In this document: positions 1-7,869 of the stretch, piece by piece
How the letters are laid out: the number at the start of each line of letters is the position of its first letter
Position numbering within the stretch: the stretch's first letter is position 1
Source of the DNA: Sphingomonas kyeonggiensis
GTDB lineage: Bacteria; Pseudomonadota; Alphaproteobacteria; Sphingomonadales; Sphingomonadaceae
Length of the DNA: 64,000 nucleotides
Direction: 5' to 3'
NCBI RefSeq assembly: GCF_030812785.1
Contig: NZ_JAUSTJ010000001.1
Location: 1,178,001-1,242,000, forward strand
Made by a program: the position numbers and the translations under genes
The notes under the pieces: model-generated
Database searches by the model: none
Seen by the model: the letters and a program-made list of their open reading frames with translations, nothing else
Told to the model about the DNA's origin: nothing

Positions 1-1
1 C

Positions 2-502
2 AACAATGCGGGCGTGTTCGAGACCAACCCGCTCGACATCGATCATGAAGACTGGGTGGCGAACTGGGAGCGGACGATGCGGGTGAACCTCACCGCTTCC
101 GCAGAGCTCTGCCGCCTCGCCATCTGCCACTGGCAGGCCGAGGGGCGTCCGGGCCGCATCGTCAACATGGCGAGCCGCGCCGCCTATCGCGGCGACAGTC
201 CGGCGCACTGGCATTATGCCGCGTCCAAGGCCGGCATGGTCGGCATGACCAAGAGCATCGCGCGCGGCTATGCCCGCCAGGGCATCCTAGCCTTCGCGAT
301 CTGCCCAGGCTTCACCATGACCGGCATGGCCGACGATTATCTCGCCAGCCGCGGCGGCGAGAAGCTGCTCGCCGACATCCCCCTCGGCCGGGTGGCCGAT
401 ACCGATGAAGTGGCGGTCCTCGCCCGCTTCTGCGCGCTGTCCGCGCCGCCCTCGATGACCGGGGCGGTGCTCGACATCAACGGAGCCAGCTATGTCCGAT
501 AG
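2..502 (+). CDS. Short-chain dehydrogenase/reductase, 5' truncated by window edge
   Basis: C-terminal part of a classical SDR oxidoreductase; the true start lies before the window. The visible frame opens with the NNAG motif that ends beta strand 4 of the Rossmann fold. It continues through the VNMAS serine segment and the catalytic HYAASK tyrosine/lysine pair, and ends with the usual TGAVLDINGA tail. These are seen directly. The family uses NAD(P)H to reduce ketones or oxidise alcohols; the substrate cannot be told from sequence. A GTG at position 14 could be mistaken for a start, but it lies inside the conserved NNAG-V region, so this is a truncated gene rather than a short one. The stop overlaps the next gene by 11 bases, so the two are probably cotranscribed. 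Confidence 0.9.
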   Translation, partial: NNAGVFETNPLDIDHEDWVANWERTMRVNLTASAELCRLAICHWQAEGRPGRIVNMASRAAYRGDSPAHWHYAASKAGMVGMTKSIARGYARQGILAFAICPGFTMTGMADDYLASRGGEKLLADIPLGRVADTDEVAVLARFCALSAPPSMTGAVLDINGASYVR

Positions 503-1196
503 TCCGCCGCCCTATCAGCCGCCGCTCCGCGGTCGGTTGTCGGAGATGATCCTGCGCGTGCTGGCGGCGATCGGCCTGGTCGCAGTGCTCGGCTTTGGAG
601 CCTATCTGCTCGCGCTGACGACAGGCGAGCGCCGCGCGCCGGCGAAGGTGGAGGCGAAGGGTGCCAAGCAGGTCTTCGCCGTCGCCGCGGTCAATCCGCT
701 CCACGGCACGAATCTCACCGAGATACTGATCGCCACCGACGGCTCGATCACGCGAGGCGACGGGTCCTACAGCCGCGCCAGCGCCGACGAGCGCAACGTG
801 ATCCTGCTCGACAAGGCGAGCGGCGCCAATCGCAAGCTGCTGCCCGACAACGCGCGCCAGATCGTCGAGCGCATCTACCTGCCCGCGGCGGCGGGCGCGA
901 GTTCGGACGAGAATGTCCAGCTGGTGGATGCCGCGGGCAACAAGGTCGATCCGCCGCTCGCTTATTATCTGCTGCGCGTCGGCGCCGGCGGCAATGCGGA
1001 GGACGTGCTGGTCGGCGACCTCGCCAGCGGGCGTCAGGCCTTTGTCCTCACCGGTATCGACGGCGTCGACAAGGTCTGGATGCAGAGCCCGACGCGAGTG
1101 GCGCTGTTGCTGCGCCAGAACCGCAAGCTGGTCTATCGCGCGATCGACATTCCCACGCTCAAGGTCGTGGTCGCGCATCCCGTGGAGATCGATTGA
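492..1196 (+). CDS. Hypothetical single-pass membrane protein
   Basis: A 234-residue protein of unknown function. A hydrophobic stretch at about residues 20-38 (VLAAIGLVAVLGFGAYLLAL) looks like an N-terminal membrane anchor. The rest is soluble and probably periplasmic, with repeated beta-type segments (EILIATDGSITRGDG, NVQLVDAAGNKV) that recall fragments of a beta-propeller or a 'DPP'-like sensor domain, though I recognise no named family. It overlaps the upstream SDR gene by 11 bases. Its TGA also overlaps the ATG of prmA by one base, so all three genes probably form one operon. No function is proposed. Confidence 0.75.
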   Translation: MSDSPPPYQPPLRGRLSEMILRVLAAIGLVAVLGFGAYLLALTTGERRAPAKVEAKGAKQVFAVAAVNPLHGTNLTEILIATDGSITRGDGSYSRASADERNVILLDKASGANRKLLPDNARQIVERIYLPAAAGASSDENVQLVDAAGNKVDPPLAYYLLRVGAGGNAEDVLVGDLASGRQAFVLTGIDGVDKVWMQSPTRVALLLRQNRKLVYRAIDIPTLKVVVAHPVEID

Positions 1197-2170
1197 TGTC
1201 GAGCTGGAAGCTCATCCTGCCCTGTACCCGCGCCGAAGCCGAGGCGATCGACGCCAATGACGAAGCGGTGTTCGAGATCGAGCCCTCGCCGGTGCTGCTC
1301 ACCAGCGAAGTGATCGCCGACGATCCGCTCGCCTGGCAGCTCGAAGCCTATTTCGAGAGCAAGCCAAACAGCGCCGCACTCTCCGCGGTGCAGGCGCTGG
1401 TGCCGAGCTCGAAGGGCGTGAAGGCCGTCGCCGAGAAGATCCGCGATGCTGATTGGGTGACGCTCAGCCAGGCGGGGATCGAGCCGGTCCATGCCGGGCG
1501 CTTCTATGTCCATACCGACACCAACAAGGGCAGGGTGCCGGCGGGCACCAAGGCGTTCCGTATCGACGCCGGCCTCGCCTTCGGCACCGGCACGCACGAG
1601 ACGACCGCGGGCTGCCTGCTCGCGCTCGACCGGCTGAAGGCCGAGGGCAAGCGCTTCGAGAATGTCGTCGATATCGGCACCGGCACCGGGCTGCTCGCCT
1701 TCGCCGCGCTCCATCTCTGGCCGCGCGCCTATGCCACCGCGTCGGACATCGATGCGCGCGCGGTCGATGTGACCGGCGACAATGCCGAGATCAACGGCAT
1801 CCGGCTGGGCGGCGGGCAGGGCGAGCTGGCGTTGGCCGCGGCGGCGGGCGTCGAGCATCCGCTGCTGATCGGCCGCGCGCCCTATGACCTGGTGATCGCC
1901 AACATCCTTGCCGGCCCGCTGGTCGAGCTGGCCCCGAGCCTCGGCGCGGTGCTGGCCGAGGGCGGCACGCTGATCCTCGCCGGGCTGCTCAAGGGCCAGG
2001 TAGGCACGGTCGCCCAGGCCTATCGCCGCCAGGGCCTCCGCCTCATCCACCGCGCCGATCGTGGGGACTGGCCGACGCTGACGCTGACGAAGCGCGTGCG
2101 CTACGGCACCGAGCGAGTGACCCGCCTCAGCCGCGGCAAGGGCGAGGCGCCCGGGTTCGGCAGCTGGTAA
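1196..2170 (+). CDS. prmA: Ribosomal protein L11 methyltransferase
   Basis: Class I SAM-dependent methyltransferase that trimethylates lysines and the N-terminus of ribosomal protein L11 in the cytoplasm. The 324-residue length fits the family. Visible motifs are GLAFGTGTHETT before the core, the SAM-binding loop VVDIGTGTGLLAF, the acidic SDIDARAVDV end of strand 2, and the NILAGPL motif that corresponds to the NPPF-like substrate motif in this family. I chose the ATG at 1196, which overlaps the upstream TGA by one base, over a TTG one codon earlier. It is the last gene of a three-gene run; a palindromic repeat follows it. Confidence 0.93.
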   Translation: MSSWKLILPCTRAEAEAIDANDEAVFEIEPSPVLLTSEVIADDPLAWQLEAYFESKPNSAALSAVQALVPSSKGVKAVAEKIRDADWVTLSQAGIEPVHAGRFYVHTDTNKGRVPAGTKAFRIDAGLAFGTGTHETTAGCLLALDRLKAEGKRFENVVDIGTGTGLLAFAALHLWPRAYATASDIDARAVDVTGDNAEINGIRLGGGQGELALAAAAGVEHPLLIGRAPYDLVIANILAGPLVELAPSLGAVLAEGGTLILAGLLKGQVGTVAQAYRRQGLRLIHRADRGDWPTLTLTKRVRYGTERVTRLSRGKGEAPGFGSW

Positions 2171-2177
2171 TCCTTCT

Positions 2178-2301
2178 TCCCCTCCCTGGAAGGGAGGGGA
2201 TCGAGGGGTGGGTGGCGTCTGGGCGATATTGATGGGTGCAGTCTGTCTGCACCGTATCGCGTGCATCGACCCACCCCCAACCCCTCCCTTTCAGGGAGGG
2301 G
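2178..2301. repeat. C/T-rich palindromic intergenic repeat
   Basis: The left arm (CCCCTCCCTGGAAGGGAGGGG, itself a hairpin) and right arm (CCCCTCCCTTTCAGGGAGGGG) enclose about 80 bases. These include GGGTGGGT/ACCCACCC outer pairing and an inner hairpin, GGTGCAG...CTGCACC. It sits between the convergent ends of prmA and the DUF6882-like gene. It belongs to a set of similar elements in this window (9978, 19430, 29611, 32216). Confidence 0.7.
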
Positions 2302-2303
2302 CG

Positions 2304-2828
2304 TTAGCCGTCGCCCTTGCGGATCGAGACCGTGCCATAGGTCATGAACACATGCGTCGGCCCCGCCGGGCCGCGATAGCCGCCCTGTGCACCTGCAAGG
2401 TGGCAGGCGAGCGCGGTGAAGGTCCAGGCGTCGCTCTCATCGGCATGGATCTGGCGCGTGGTCAGCGCCTCCAACCCATATTGCTTGCCGAACGCATGAA
2501 CCCGTTTGGCATCCTGCGAGATAGGCTCGGGCACGGACGGGTGGTCCCAGCCCCATAGCCAGGTGCCGTCGGACGTGTTGTAGGTCCCGATCACCTGGAC
2601 CGGCGCGGTGATCTCCCAATCCCTGTCGTTGGTGAAGGTGATCGTGCCCGCATCTAGATCGGCCGCCCATTGGCCGCCCTGGCCCAGGCCCCAGGTCTCC
2701 TGCGCGAACGCGGTCTTGAGCTGCAGCTCCTCCTGGGCACGGGCGAAGCTGAGATCGGGCTCGGACAGGGCTTCCGCTTCGGGTTCCGCCTTGCCGCCGC
2801 CGAACAGCTTCGACAGGAAGCCGGCCAT
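2304..2828 (-). CDS. DUF6882-like protein
   Basis: A 174-residue soluble protein with a short basic/amphipathic N-terminus (FLSKLFGGGKAEPEAEA) and a domain containing ETWGLGQGGQWAADLDAG and GTWLWGWDHPSVPEP. That tryptophan-rich pattern is what I associate with the DUF6882 family; the assignment is from memory and tentative. No catalytic motif is visible and the function is unknown. Its ATG overlaps the TGA of the phenylalanine hydroxylase gene (ATGA), so it is translated right behind phhA and is probably coupled to it. Confidence 0.75.
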   Translation of the reverse strand: MAGFLSKLFGGGKAEPEAEALSEPDLSFARAQEELQLKTAFAQETWGLGQGGQWAADLDAGTITFTNDRDWEITAPVQVIGTYNTSDGTWLWGWDHPSVPEPISQDAKRVHAFGKQYGLEALTTRQIHADESDAWTFTALACHLAGAQGGYRGPAGPTHVFMTYGTVSIRKGDG

Positions 2829-3697
2829 CAGGCCGCCTTGCCCTTCGCATAGTCCTGGGTGCCGCGCGTGATCACGTCATCGCCGGGCAGGATCTCGGCG
2901 ATCGGGATGTCCGGCTGGCCGAGGATCTCGCCATAGAGCGGCGCGAAGTCGGTCTCCACCGTGGCACGCAGCAGCGCATCATAGCTCGGGATGACGAAAT
3001 AATTCTGCTGGAAGTCGTCGATCCGATAGTCGGTGCGCATCACCCGCTTCAGGTCGAAGCCGATCCGGTTGGGGCTGTCGCTCTCCAGCGCGAAATGGCT
3101 CTCCGCGGACGACGAGACGATCCCCGCGCCATAGATGCGCAGCCCGTCATCCTCGCGGATCAGTCCGAACTCCACCGTGTACCAGTAGAGCCGGCCGAGC
3201 TGCTTGAGCGCGCCCAGCTCGAGCGCGCGGTTGCCGCCGCGGCCATAGGCCTCGAGATAGTCGGCGAACACCGGGTCGGTGAGCAGCGGCACATGGCCGA
3301 ACACGTCGTGGAAGACGTCCGGCTCCTGGATATAGTCGAGCTGGTCGGGGCGGCGGATGAAATTGCCCGCCACGAAGCGGCGATTGGCCATATGGTCGAA
3401 GAACACGTCGTCGGGCACCAGGCCCGGCACCGCGACCACCTGCCAGCCGGTCAGCTTCATCAGCCGCTCGCTGAGTTCCTCGAAGTTCGGAATGCCCGAG
3501 TCGGACAGGCGCAGCGCGTCCAGGCCCTTGAGATAGGCCTTGCTCGCGCGGCCGGGCAGCAGCTTCGCCTGGCGGGCGTAGAGCCGGTCCCAGGTCGCGT
3601 GTTCCTCGGCCGTATAGGCCTGCCAGTTCTGCGGTATCGTCCAGTCGGCCGATGCGCCCTCGGGCGGGCGATCGAGCACATGCGTGTCTTGAGCCAT
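2828..3697 (-). CDS. phhA: Phenylalanine 4-monooxygenase
   Basis: Pterin- and iron-dependent aromatic amino acid hydroxylase that converts phenylalanine to tyrosine in the cytoplasm, the first step of phenylalanine catabolism. The 289-residue bacterial-length protein shows the iron-binding segment PDVFHDVFGHVPLL (two histidines, about residues 128-134) and the following LEAYG, with a downstream glutamate expected in the YWYTVEFGL strand. I chose the ATG at 3697 (MAQDTHVL); an in-frame upstream extension has no family support. The start lies only 47 bases from the divergently read DUF2459 gene, so the two share a very compact promoter region. Pterin recycling genes are not seen nearby. Confidence 0.94.
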   Translation of the reverse strand: MAQDTHVLDRPPEGASADWTIPQNWQAYTAEEHATWDRLYARQAKLLPGRASKAYLKGLDALRLSDSGIPNFEELSERLMKLTGWQVVAVPGLVPDDVFFDHMANRRFVAGNFIRRPDQLDYIQEPDVFHDVFGHVPLLTDPVFADYLEAYGRGGNRALELGALKQLGRLYWYTVEFGLIREDDGLRIYGAGIVSSSAESHFALESDSPNRIGFDLKRVMRTDYRIDDFQQNYFVIPSYDALLRATVETDFAPLYGEILGQPDIPIAEILPGDDVITRGTQDYAKGKAA

Positions 3698-3743
3698 GGA
3701 TATGGCATAGCATGCCATGGTGCGGGTGCGAAATGGGGGTGGC

Positions 3744-4373
3744 ATGCGGATAGTGGGACGGCTGGTCGGGGCGCTGATATTGCTGGTGGTCGCCTATCTC
3801 GCCGCTGCGGCGCTCGGCGCGGGCCTCGCCGTAAATGGCGGCCGCGAGCCGCCGGCCGAAGGCGTGCGCATCTATGTCGCCGACAATGGCGTGCACACCG
3901 ACCTGATCCTGCCCGCCGCCGCCTTTCGCGATATCGCCCGGGCCGAGCATCTCCGCGATCCGCGCTACGGCGTCGAGCCGTATCTCGCATTCGGCTGGGG
4001 CGACCGCGACTTCTACCTGCACACAGCCACCTGGGCCGACGTCAACGCCTGGCGCGTGGCCAAGGCGATGGTCGGCGCCGGCTCGACCGTGCTGCACGTC
4101 GCGCACGTCCCCGAGCCCCGCGCCGGCGGGCCGGTCCGCACCCTGCTGCTCCGGCCCGAGGAATATCGCCGGCTGGTCGAGCATGTCCGCGGCAGTTTCG
4201 CCGCTGGCCCGGTCGTCCGCGGCTATGGCGCGCGCGACGCCTTCTACACCGCGAAAGGCGGGTACAGCGCGATCCGCACCTGCAACGAATGGACCGGCCG
4301 GGGCCTGCGCAAGGCGGGCGTGCCGATGGGTATCTGGACGCCGCTGCCCTGGGGGGTGATGCTGTGGCTATGA
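3744..4373 (+). CDS. DUF2459 (TIGR02117-type) membrane-anchored protein
   Basis: A 209-residue protein with an N-terminal hydrophobic helix (about residues 3-24, VGRLVGALILLVVAYLAAA), then a domain with DNGVHTDLILP, FGWGDRDFYLHT and CNEWTGRGLRKAG. Those blocks are typical of the DUF2459 family, often annotated as conserved hypothetical TIGR02117; the function is unknown. The cysteine and histidine in TCNEW and NGVHTD hint at a papain-like hydrolase arrangement, which is inference. I chose the ATG at 3744 over one at 3717 because GGGGGTGG precedes it and the hydrophobic anchor then begins at once. Its TGA overlaps the ATG of the next gene. Confidence 0.85.
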   Translation: MRIVGRLVGALILLVVAYLAAAALGAGLAVNGGREPPAEGVRIYVADNGVHTDLILPAAAFRDIARAEHLRDPRYGVEPYLAFGWGDRDFYLHTATWADVNAWRVAKAMVGAGSTVLHVAHVPEPRAGGPVRTLLLRPEEYRRLVEHVRGSFAAGPVVRGYGARDAFYTAKGGYSAIRTCNEWTGRGLRKAGVPMGIWTPLPWGVMLWL

Positions 4374-5080
4374 TTCCGCGCACCGCCGCCGATCCGCCGC
4401 CCGGCCTCGCCTTCGCGCTCGAGCCGGCCCGCGCCGCGCTCACCCTTGCCGAGCTGACCCGCTTCCGCATCGCCGGCCTGCCGCGGGGCGATGGCCGCCC
4501 GGTGCTGGTCTCGCCGGGGCTGTGCAACACCGATCGCTCGAACTTCGTGCTGCGCACCATGCTGCGCCGGCTCGGTTATCGCCCCTATCCCTGGACGCTC
4601 GGCCGCAATTTCGGCGTGCGCACCGTCGGCCCCGAATGCGAGCGGCTGATCGCCCGGGTCGAGGCGATCCATGCCGAGACCGGCGAGAAGGTCACGCTGA
4701 TCGGCATCTCGCTCGGCGGGGTGATGAGCCGCATCGTCGCGCACCGCCGGCCCGACCTCGTCCGCGCGGTGCTGACGATCAGCTCGCCCTTTGCCGGGCC
4801 GCCCAGCGCCACCAATGTCTGGCGCCCCTTTCAGCTGTTCACCGGCGAGAAGATCACCGATCCGGTCGTCGCCCGCCGGCTGGAGGAAGCGGTCCGCCCG
4901 CTGCCGATGCCGTCCGCGGCGATCTGGAGCCGCAGCGACGGCTTCGTCAACGGCCTGATCTGCCGCGAAGGCGAGGGGGCGGAATGCCGCGCCGTCGAGG
5001 TGCGCAGCAGCCATCTCTTCGTCCAGATGAAGCCCCAGGTGCTGCGCGCCGTGGCGGAGATATTGGGCGGCTGGGTCTAG
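4370..5080 (+). CDS. Alpha/beta hydrolase fold protein (lipase/PGAP1-like)
   Basis: A 236-residue predicted hydrolase. The nucleophile elbow is GISLGG (G-x-S-x-G), preceded by a strand reading KVTLIGI. The oxyanion-side motif PVLVSPGLCNTDRSN lies near residue 45, and a late histidine (SSHLFV) is a candidate for the catalytic base. The N-terminal layout resembles the lipase/PGAP1-like branch that acts on esters, but the substrate is unknown. The start ATG sits in the ATGA junction with the upstream DUF2459 gene, so the two are probably coupled. The stop TAG shares the palindrome CTAG with the stop of the convergent DUF5990-like gene. Confidence 0.85.
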   Translation: MIPRTAADPPPGLAFALEPARAALTLAELTRFRIAGLPRGDGRPVLVSPGLCNTDRSNFVLRTMLRRLGYRPYPWTLGRNFGVRTVGPECERLIARVEAIHAETGEKVTLIGISLGGVMSRIVAHRRPDLVRAVLTISSPFAGPPSATNVWRPFQLFTGEKITDPVVARRLEEAVRPLPMPSAAIWSRSDGFVNGLICREGEGAECRAVEVRSSHLFVQMKPQVLRAVAEILGGWV

Positions 5081-5505
5081 GACGCGACGACTCGCCGCCC
5101 CGTCGGCCGCACGGTGGCGCAGGTCGGCGTGCCGTCCTTGCCGGTGCCGTCGACCGTGATCTCCAGCACGCCGCCCTCCGCCGCGCGTGCCAGCAACGCC
5201 GGGTCGATGTCATGGATGTCGATCTTCATCCGCCGCGACCAGGGCGAGCCGGGATCGCCCGCCGCCTGGCCGATCCGGATATAGACGAAGCGCCGCTCCG
5301 GCCCTTCGCGCCGCACCTGGTCGCCGAAGAATTTCGGGCCCGGTGCCACGCGCACCGGAAAGTCGAAGCACAAAGGCTCGCCCGCCTGCGATAGTTTGGG
5401 ATCGAGCGGCAGATCGTCCTTCGCCTGCAGGCTGTGCAGCACCCCGGCCACCGGCTGCGCGATGACGATCCGGAAGGGCACGGGAATCTGCTCTGCCTTC
5501 GCCAT
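5077..5505 (-). CDS. DUF5990-like protein
   Basis: A 142-residue soluble protein with beta-rich segments (VPFRIVIAQPVAGVLHSLQ, CFDFPVRV, RRFVYIRIGQ, MKIDIHDID). The pattern matches what I know as DUF5990, a family of unknown function; the call is tentative. No signal peptide or membrane segment is visible. It is convergent with the alpha/beta hydrolase gene, the two stops overlapping by four bases at CTAG. About 10 bases separate its start from the end of the upstream monooxygenase-like gene region. Confidence 0.7.
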   Translation of the reverse strand: MAKAEQIPVPFRIVIAQPVAGVLHSLQAKDDLPLDPKLSQAGEPLCFDFPVRVAPGPKFFGDQVRREGPERRFVYIRIGQAAGDPGSPWSRRMKIDIHDIDPALLARAAEGGVLEITVDGTGKDGTPTCATVRPTGRRVVAS

Positions 5506-5515
5506 GCCGGCGATC

Positions 5516-5815
5516 CTAGCAGGCCTGGCCGGCGTCCGTCTCGAACAGCGTGAGGTCGCGCTCGCCGATGTCGAGCCCGGGCCAGGCCGCGCGCCAGTCC
5601 TGGATGTGCGGGCTGGCCCAATGTGCCTCCAGCGTCGCGCGGTCCGCCCAATGCTCGGTCACATGGATCAGTCCGGGATCGAGCACGTCCTCGCCATAGC
5701 TGTAGTGCAGGCACCCCGCTTCCGCCCGGCTGCCCGCGATCATCGCCGCCATCACCGGTCGCGCAGCTTCCATGCTGGCGAGCGGCACCCGGAAGGTGCC
5801 CGTGATGATCAGCAT
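5516..5815 (-). CDS. Putative quinol monooxygenase, ABM domain
   Basis: A 99-residue protein of the antibiotic biosynthesis monooxygenase (ABM, YgiN-like) ferredoxin-fold family. Typical features are the opening strand LIITGTFRVP, the middle CLHYSYGEDVLDPGLIHVTEHWAD and HWASPHIQDW. Members form small dimers that oxidise or bind quinols and polyketides; the substrate here is unknown. Its ATG overlaps the TGA of the signal peptidase gene by one base, so it is cotranscribed behind lepB and the GntR gene. Confidence 0.85.
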   Translation of the reverse strand: MLIITGTFRVPLASMEAARPVMAAMIAGSRAEAGCLHYSYGEDVLDPGLIHVTEHWADRATLEAHWASPHIQDWRAAWPGLDIGERDLTLFETDAGQAC

Positions 5816-6678
5816 CAGCGGCGCTCGGGGCGCAGCGAAGTGCCCGCGCGGCTTCCGCGCAGCGAGGTCAGGTACGCGAGCGGGTTCAGCCAGCTGCCTT
5901 CGCCCGAATAGCTGTGGGTGATGATCTCGGCGCGCCCGCCCAGGCTCTCGACCGGCACCGGCCCGCCCAGGCCCTTTTCCGCGAGCGAGAAGCGGCTGTC
6001 GGCCGACTGGTCGCGATTGTCGCCCATCAGGAAGACATGGCCGGCCGGCACCTTGACCGGGCCATAGGTGTCGCGCGGGCTGAGATAGCCGCCAGGAAGA
6101 TAGGTGTCGCCTAGGTCGATCACGTCATAGCTCGCGCCGTTCGGCAGCGTCTCGCGGAACAGCGGCAGCGCGCAGATCAGCGTGCCGTCCGCCATCACCT
6201 TGCGGAAGGGCTGGAGTACCGGCTCGTCGCAGGGCACGTTCGCATCGACGGGAATGTCGGCGGTGCCGTCCGCCACCCGCGGCACTGGCTTGCCGTTGAG
6301 GATCACCACGCCGTGGCTGACCGCCACCGTGTCGCCCGGCAGTCCGATCACCCGCTTGATCAGGTCCGACCCATCCTCGCGCCGCGCCACCGTGACGATG
6401 TCGCCGCGCTCGGGCAGCCGGCCGAGAAGCCGGCCCGGCACCACGTCGCTGCCATGGATCGAGAGCGAGGCATAGGACCAGCCATAGGGATATTTGGAGA
6501 CGACCAGCCGGTCGCCCTTGAGCAGCGCCGGCATCATCGAGCTGGACGGGATGTAGAAGGGCTTGGCCGCCACGCTCTGGAAGGCGAACACGCCGCCGAA
6601 CAGCAGGCCCCAGGCCAGCACGGTCCGCGCCCAGCCCTGTTTCTGCGGCATCGCGGCCGCATCCTCGACCGCCGCCAT
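5815..6678 (-). CDS. lepB: Signal peptidase I
   Basis: Inner-membrane serine/lysine protease (S26) that removes signal peptides from exported proteins. In the 287-residue sequence an N-terminal membrane segment (about residues 18-37) is followed by box B, IPSSSMMPALLKGDRL, which holds the catalytic serine. Box D (LIKRVIGLPGD) holds the catalytic lysine, and box E is GHVFLMGDNRDQSADSR. All are seen directly. It follows a GntR regulator by three bases and overlaps a small ABM gene. This is an unusual operon partner set; since sphingomonads can carry more than one lepB, this may be a secondary copy (inference). Confidence 0.95.
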   Translation of the reverse strand: MAAVEDAAAMPQKQGWARTVLAWGLLFGGVFAFQSVAAKPFYIPSSSMMPALLKGDRLVVSKYPYGWSYASLSIHGSDVVPGRLLGRLPERGDIVTVARREDGSDLIKRVIGLPGDTVAVSHGVVILNGKPVPRVADGTADIPVDANVPCDEPVLQPFRKVMADGTLICALPLFRETLPNGASYDVIDLGDTYLPGGYLSPRDTYGPVKVPAGHVFLMGDNRDQSADSRFSLAEKGLGGPVPVESLGGRAEIITHSYSGEGSWLNPLAYLTSLRGSRAGTSLRPERR

Positions 6679-6681
6679 CGC

Positions 6682-7038
6682 TCAGACCGTCTCGCGGTCG
6701 AGCAGCTCGTGCACGTCGAGCCCGAGCAGGGCGATATGCTCCTTCACGCGCGGCCAATAGCCGGTGAGGAAGCGCTCGCGCTCGGCGATGCGCAGCTTCT
6801 CCACGGCGCCCGGCAGCACGAACATGCCGACGCCGCGACGGACCTCGACATAGCCATCGTCCTGGAAGCTCTGATAGGCCTTGGCCACCGTCAGCGGGTT
6901 GGCGCCATGCTCGGCGGCAAGCGCACGCACCGACGGAAGCTGATCCCCTGCCCGGTATTGCCCACGCAGGATCGCCGCAGCGATGCTGGCGCGCAGCTTG
7001 AGGTAGACCGGGCTGTCCTCGTGCTCTAGCGCTGTCAT
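6682..7038 (-). CDS. GntR-family transcriptional regulator, YtrA-like
   Basis: A 118-residue regulator consisting of a GntR winged-helix domain (YLKLRASIAAAILRG, QLPSVRALAAEHGANPLTVAKAYQ, VEVRRGVGMFVLPG) and a short helical tail. This is the YtrA subfamily layout, which lacks a large ligand-binding domain. The family usually represses adjacent operons. I chose the ATG at 7038 because the alternative at 7056 is TTG without a clear ribosome site. It lies three bases upstream of lepB and may autoregulate the gntR-lepB-ABM operon. An AT-rich stretch just upstream (TATTAT near 7045) could be part of its promoter. Confidence 0.88.
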   Translation of the reverse strand: MTALEHEDSPVYLKLRASIAAAILRGQYRAGDQLPSVRALAAEHGANPLTVAKAYQSFQDDGYVEVRRGVGMFVLPGAVEKLRIAERERFLTGYWPRVKEHIALLGLDVHELLDRETV

Positions 7039-7056
7039 GCTGCCATAATACACCAA

Positions 7057-7656
7057 TTAGGCTCGGGGTCCATACCCCGGATTCCACCTATGTGCGATTT
7101 CGGACAGGTCCGGCCGCGGACGCTCCTCCAGCGGGCGCTCGGGCGTGCCGATGAAGACGAAGCCGGCGATCTTCTGCCCCTCGGTGCCGAACAGGTCGCG
7201 CACCGCATTCGAATAGGCCGCCCAGCCGGTCAGCCAGCCCCCGGCAAAGCCCATCGCATGCGCAGCATGGAGCAGGTTCATGCACACGGCACCGGCGGAG
7301 AGCTCCTGCTCCCACACCGGAATCTTGTGCGGCACCACCGGGGCGGAGAGCACCACCACCAGCGCCGGGGCCTGGGTGGCGAACTGGATCGCCGCCTCCT
7401 CGTCGCGCACGGTGCAGTCGGCCTTTTCGCTGCGCAATATCGCGGCGAGCTTCTCGCCCAGCGCCTGGCGCGCGTCGTCCGGCACAACCACGAAGCGCCA
7501 GGGGAAGAGCTTGCCGTGATCGGGCGTGCGCGCCGCGATCGCGATCATCGCGTCGAGCTGCTCGGGGCTCGGGCCGGGGGCGACCAGGTCGCGCGGCTTG
7601 CCCGATCGGCGGGTGGCGAGGAGCGAAAGCGGGGAGCTGGTATCGTTGAAGGCCAT
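7057..7656 (-). CDS. Nitroreductase family protein
   Basis: A 199-residue flavoprotein of the nitroreductase superfamily (YdjA-like). Seen are LLATRRSGKPRDL at the N-terminus (FMN-binding arginines), AARTPDHGKLFPWRFVVV, the middle SAGAVCMNLLHAAHAMGFAGGW dimer helix region, and the C-terminal GFVFIGTPERPLEERPRPD. The family reduces nitroaromatics or quinones with NAD(P)H and FMN. I chose the ATG at 7656 (MAFNDTSS) over one three codons upstream. It ends 18 bases before the GntR gene, so it may be the first gene of that operon. Confidence 0.9.
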   Translation of the reverse strand: MAFNDTSSPLSLLATRRSGKPRDLVAPGPSPEQLDAMIAIAARTPDHGKLFPWRFVVVPDDARQALGEKLAAILRSEKADCTVRDEEAAIQFATQAPALVVVLSAPVVPHKIPVWEQELSAGAVCMNLLHAAHAMGFAGGWLTGWAAYSNAVRDLFGTEGQKIAGFVFIGTPERPLEERPRPDLSEIAHRWNPGYGPRA

Positions 7657-7825
7657 GCCGCGCATCTAGGGAGCGAGGTGGGCGCCGCCAACCTCGCCGC
7701 CGATCGAAACTGCGCCGCGGCCGATCCGATCGCGTTCCTATCCGCGGCGTGGCGGCCACCTCCGCTGCGCACAATCGCACATGCTTTACAGCCGCTTCAT
7801 TCCCTCTAGTCTGGTTTTCCATGCG

Positions 7826-7841
7826 CCGAACGTCTGTTCGG
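7826..7841. promoter_or_regulatory. Inverted repeat upstream of the peptide transporter
   Basis: A perfect 6+6 dyad, CCGAAC-GTCT-GTTCGG, ends 28 bases before the POT transporter start. It could be an operator or a leader hairpin. It does not match the usual alphaproteobacterial LexA box (a direct GTTC-N7-GTTC). The rest of the 213-base gap to the divergent nitroreductase gene shows nothing else I can name. Confidence 0.35.
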
Positions 7842-7869
7842 ATACCGATATCAAAGGGCAACATACCGC

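Noticed and set aside
7826..7841. Possible LexA/SOS box (CGAAC-GTCT-GTTCG)
   Set aside because: It resembles the Gram-positive type but not the alphaproteobacterial GTTC-N7-GTTC, and the gene behind it is a peptide transporter. It is kept only as an unassigned dyad.
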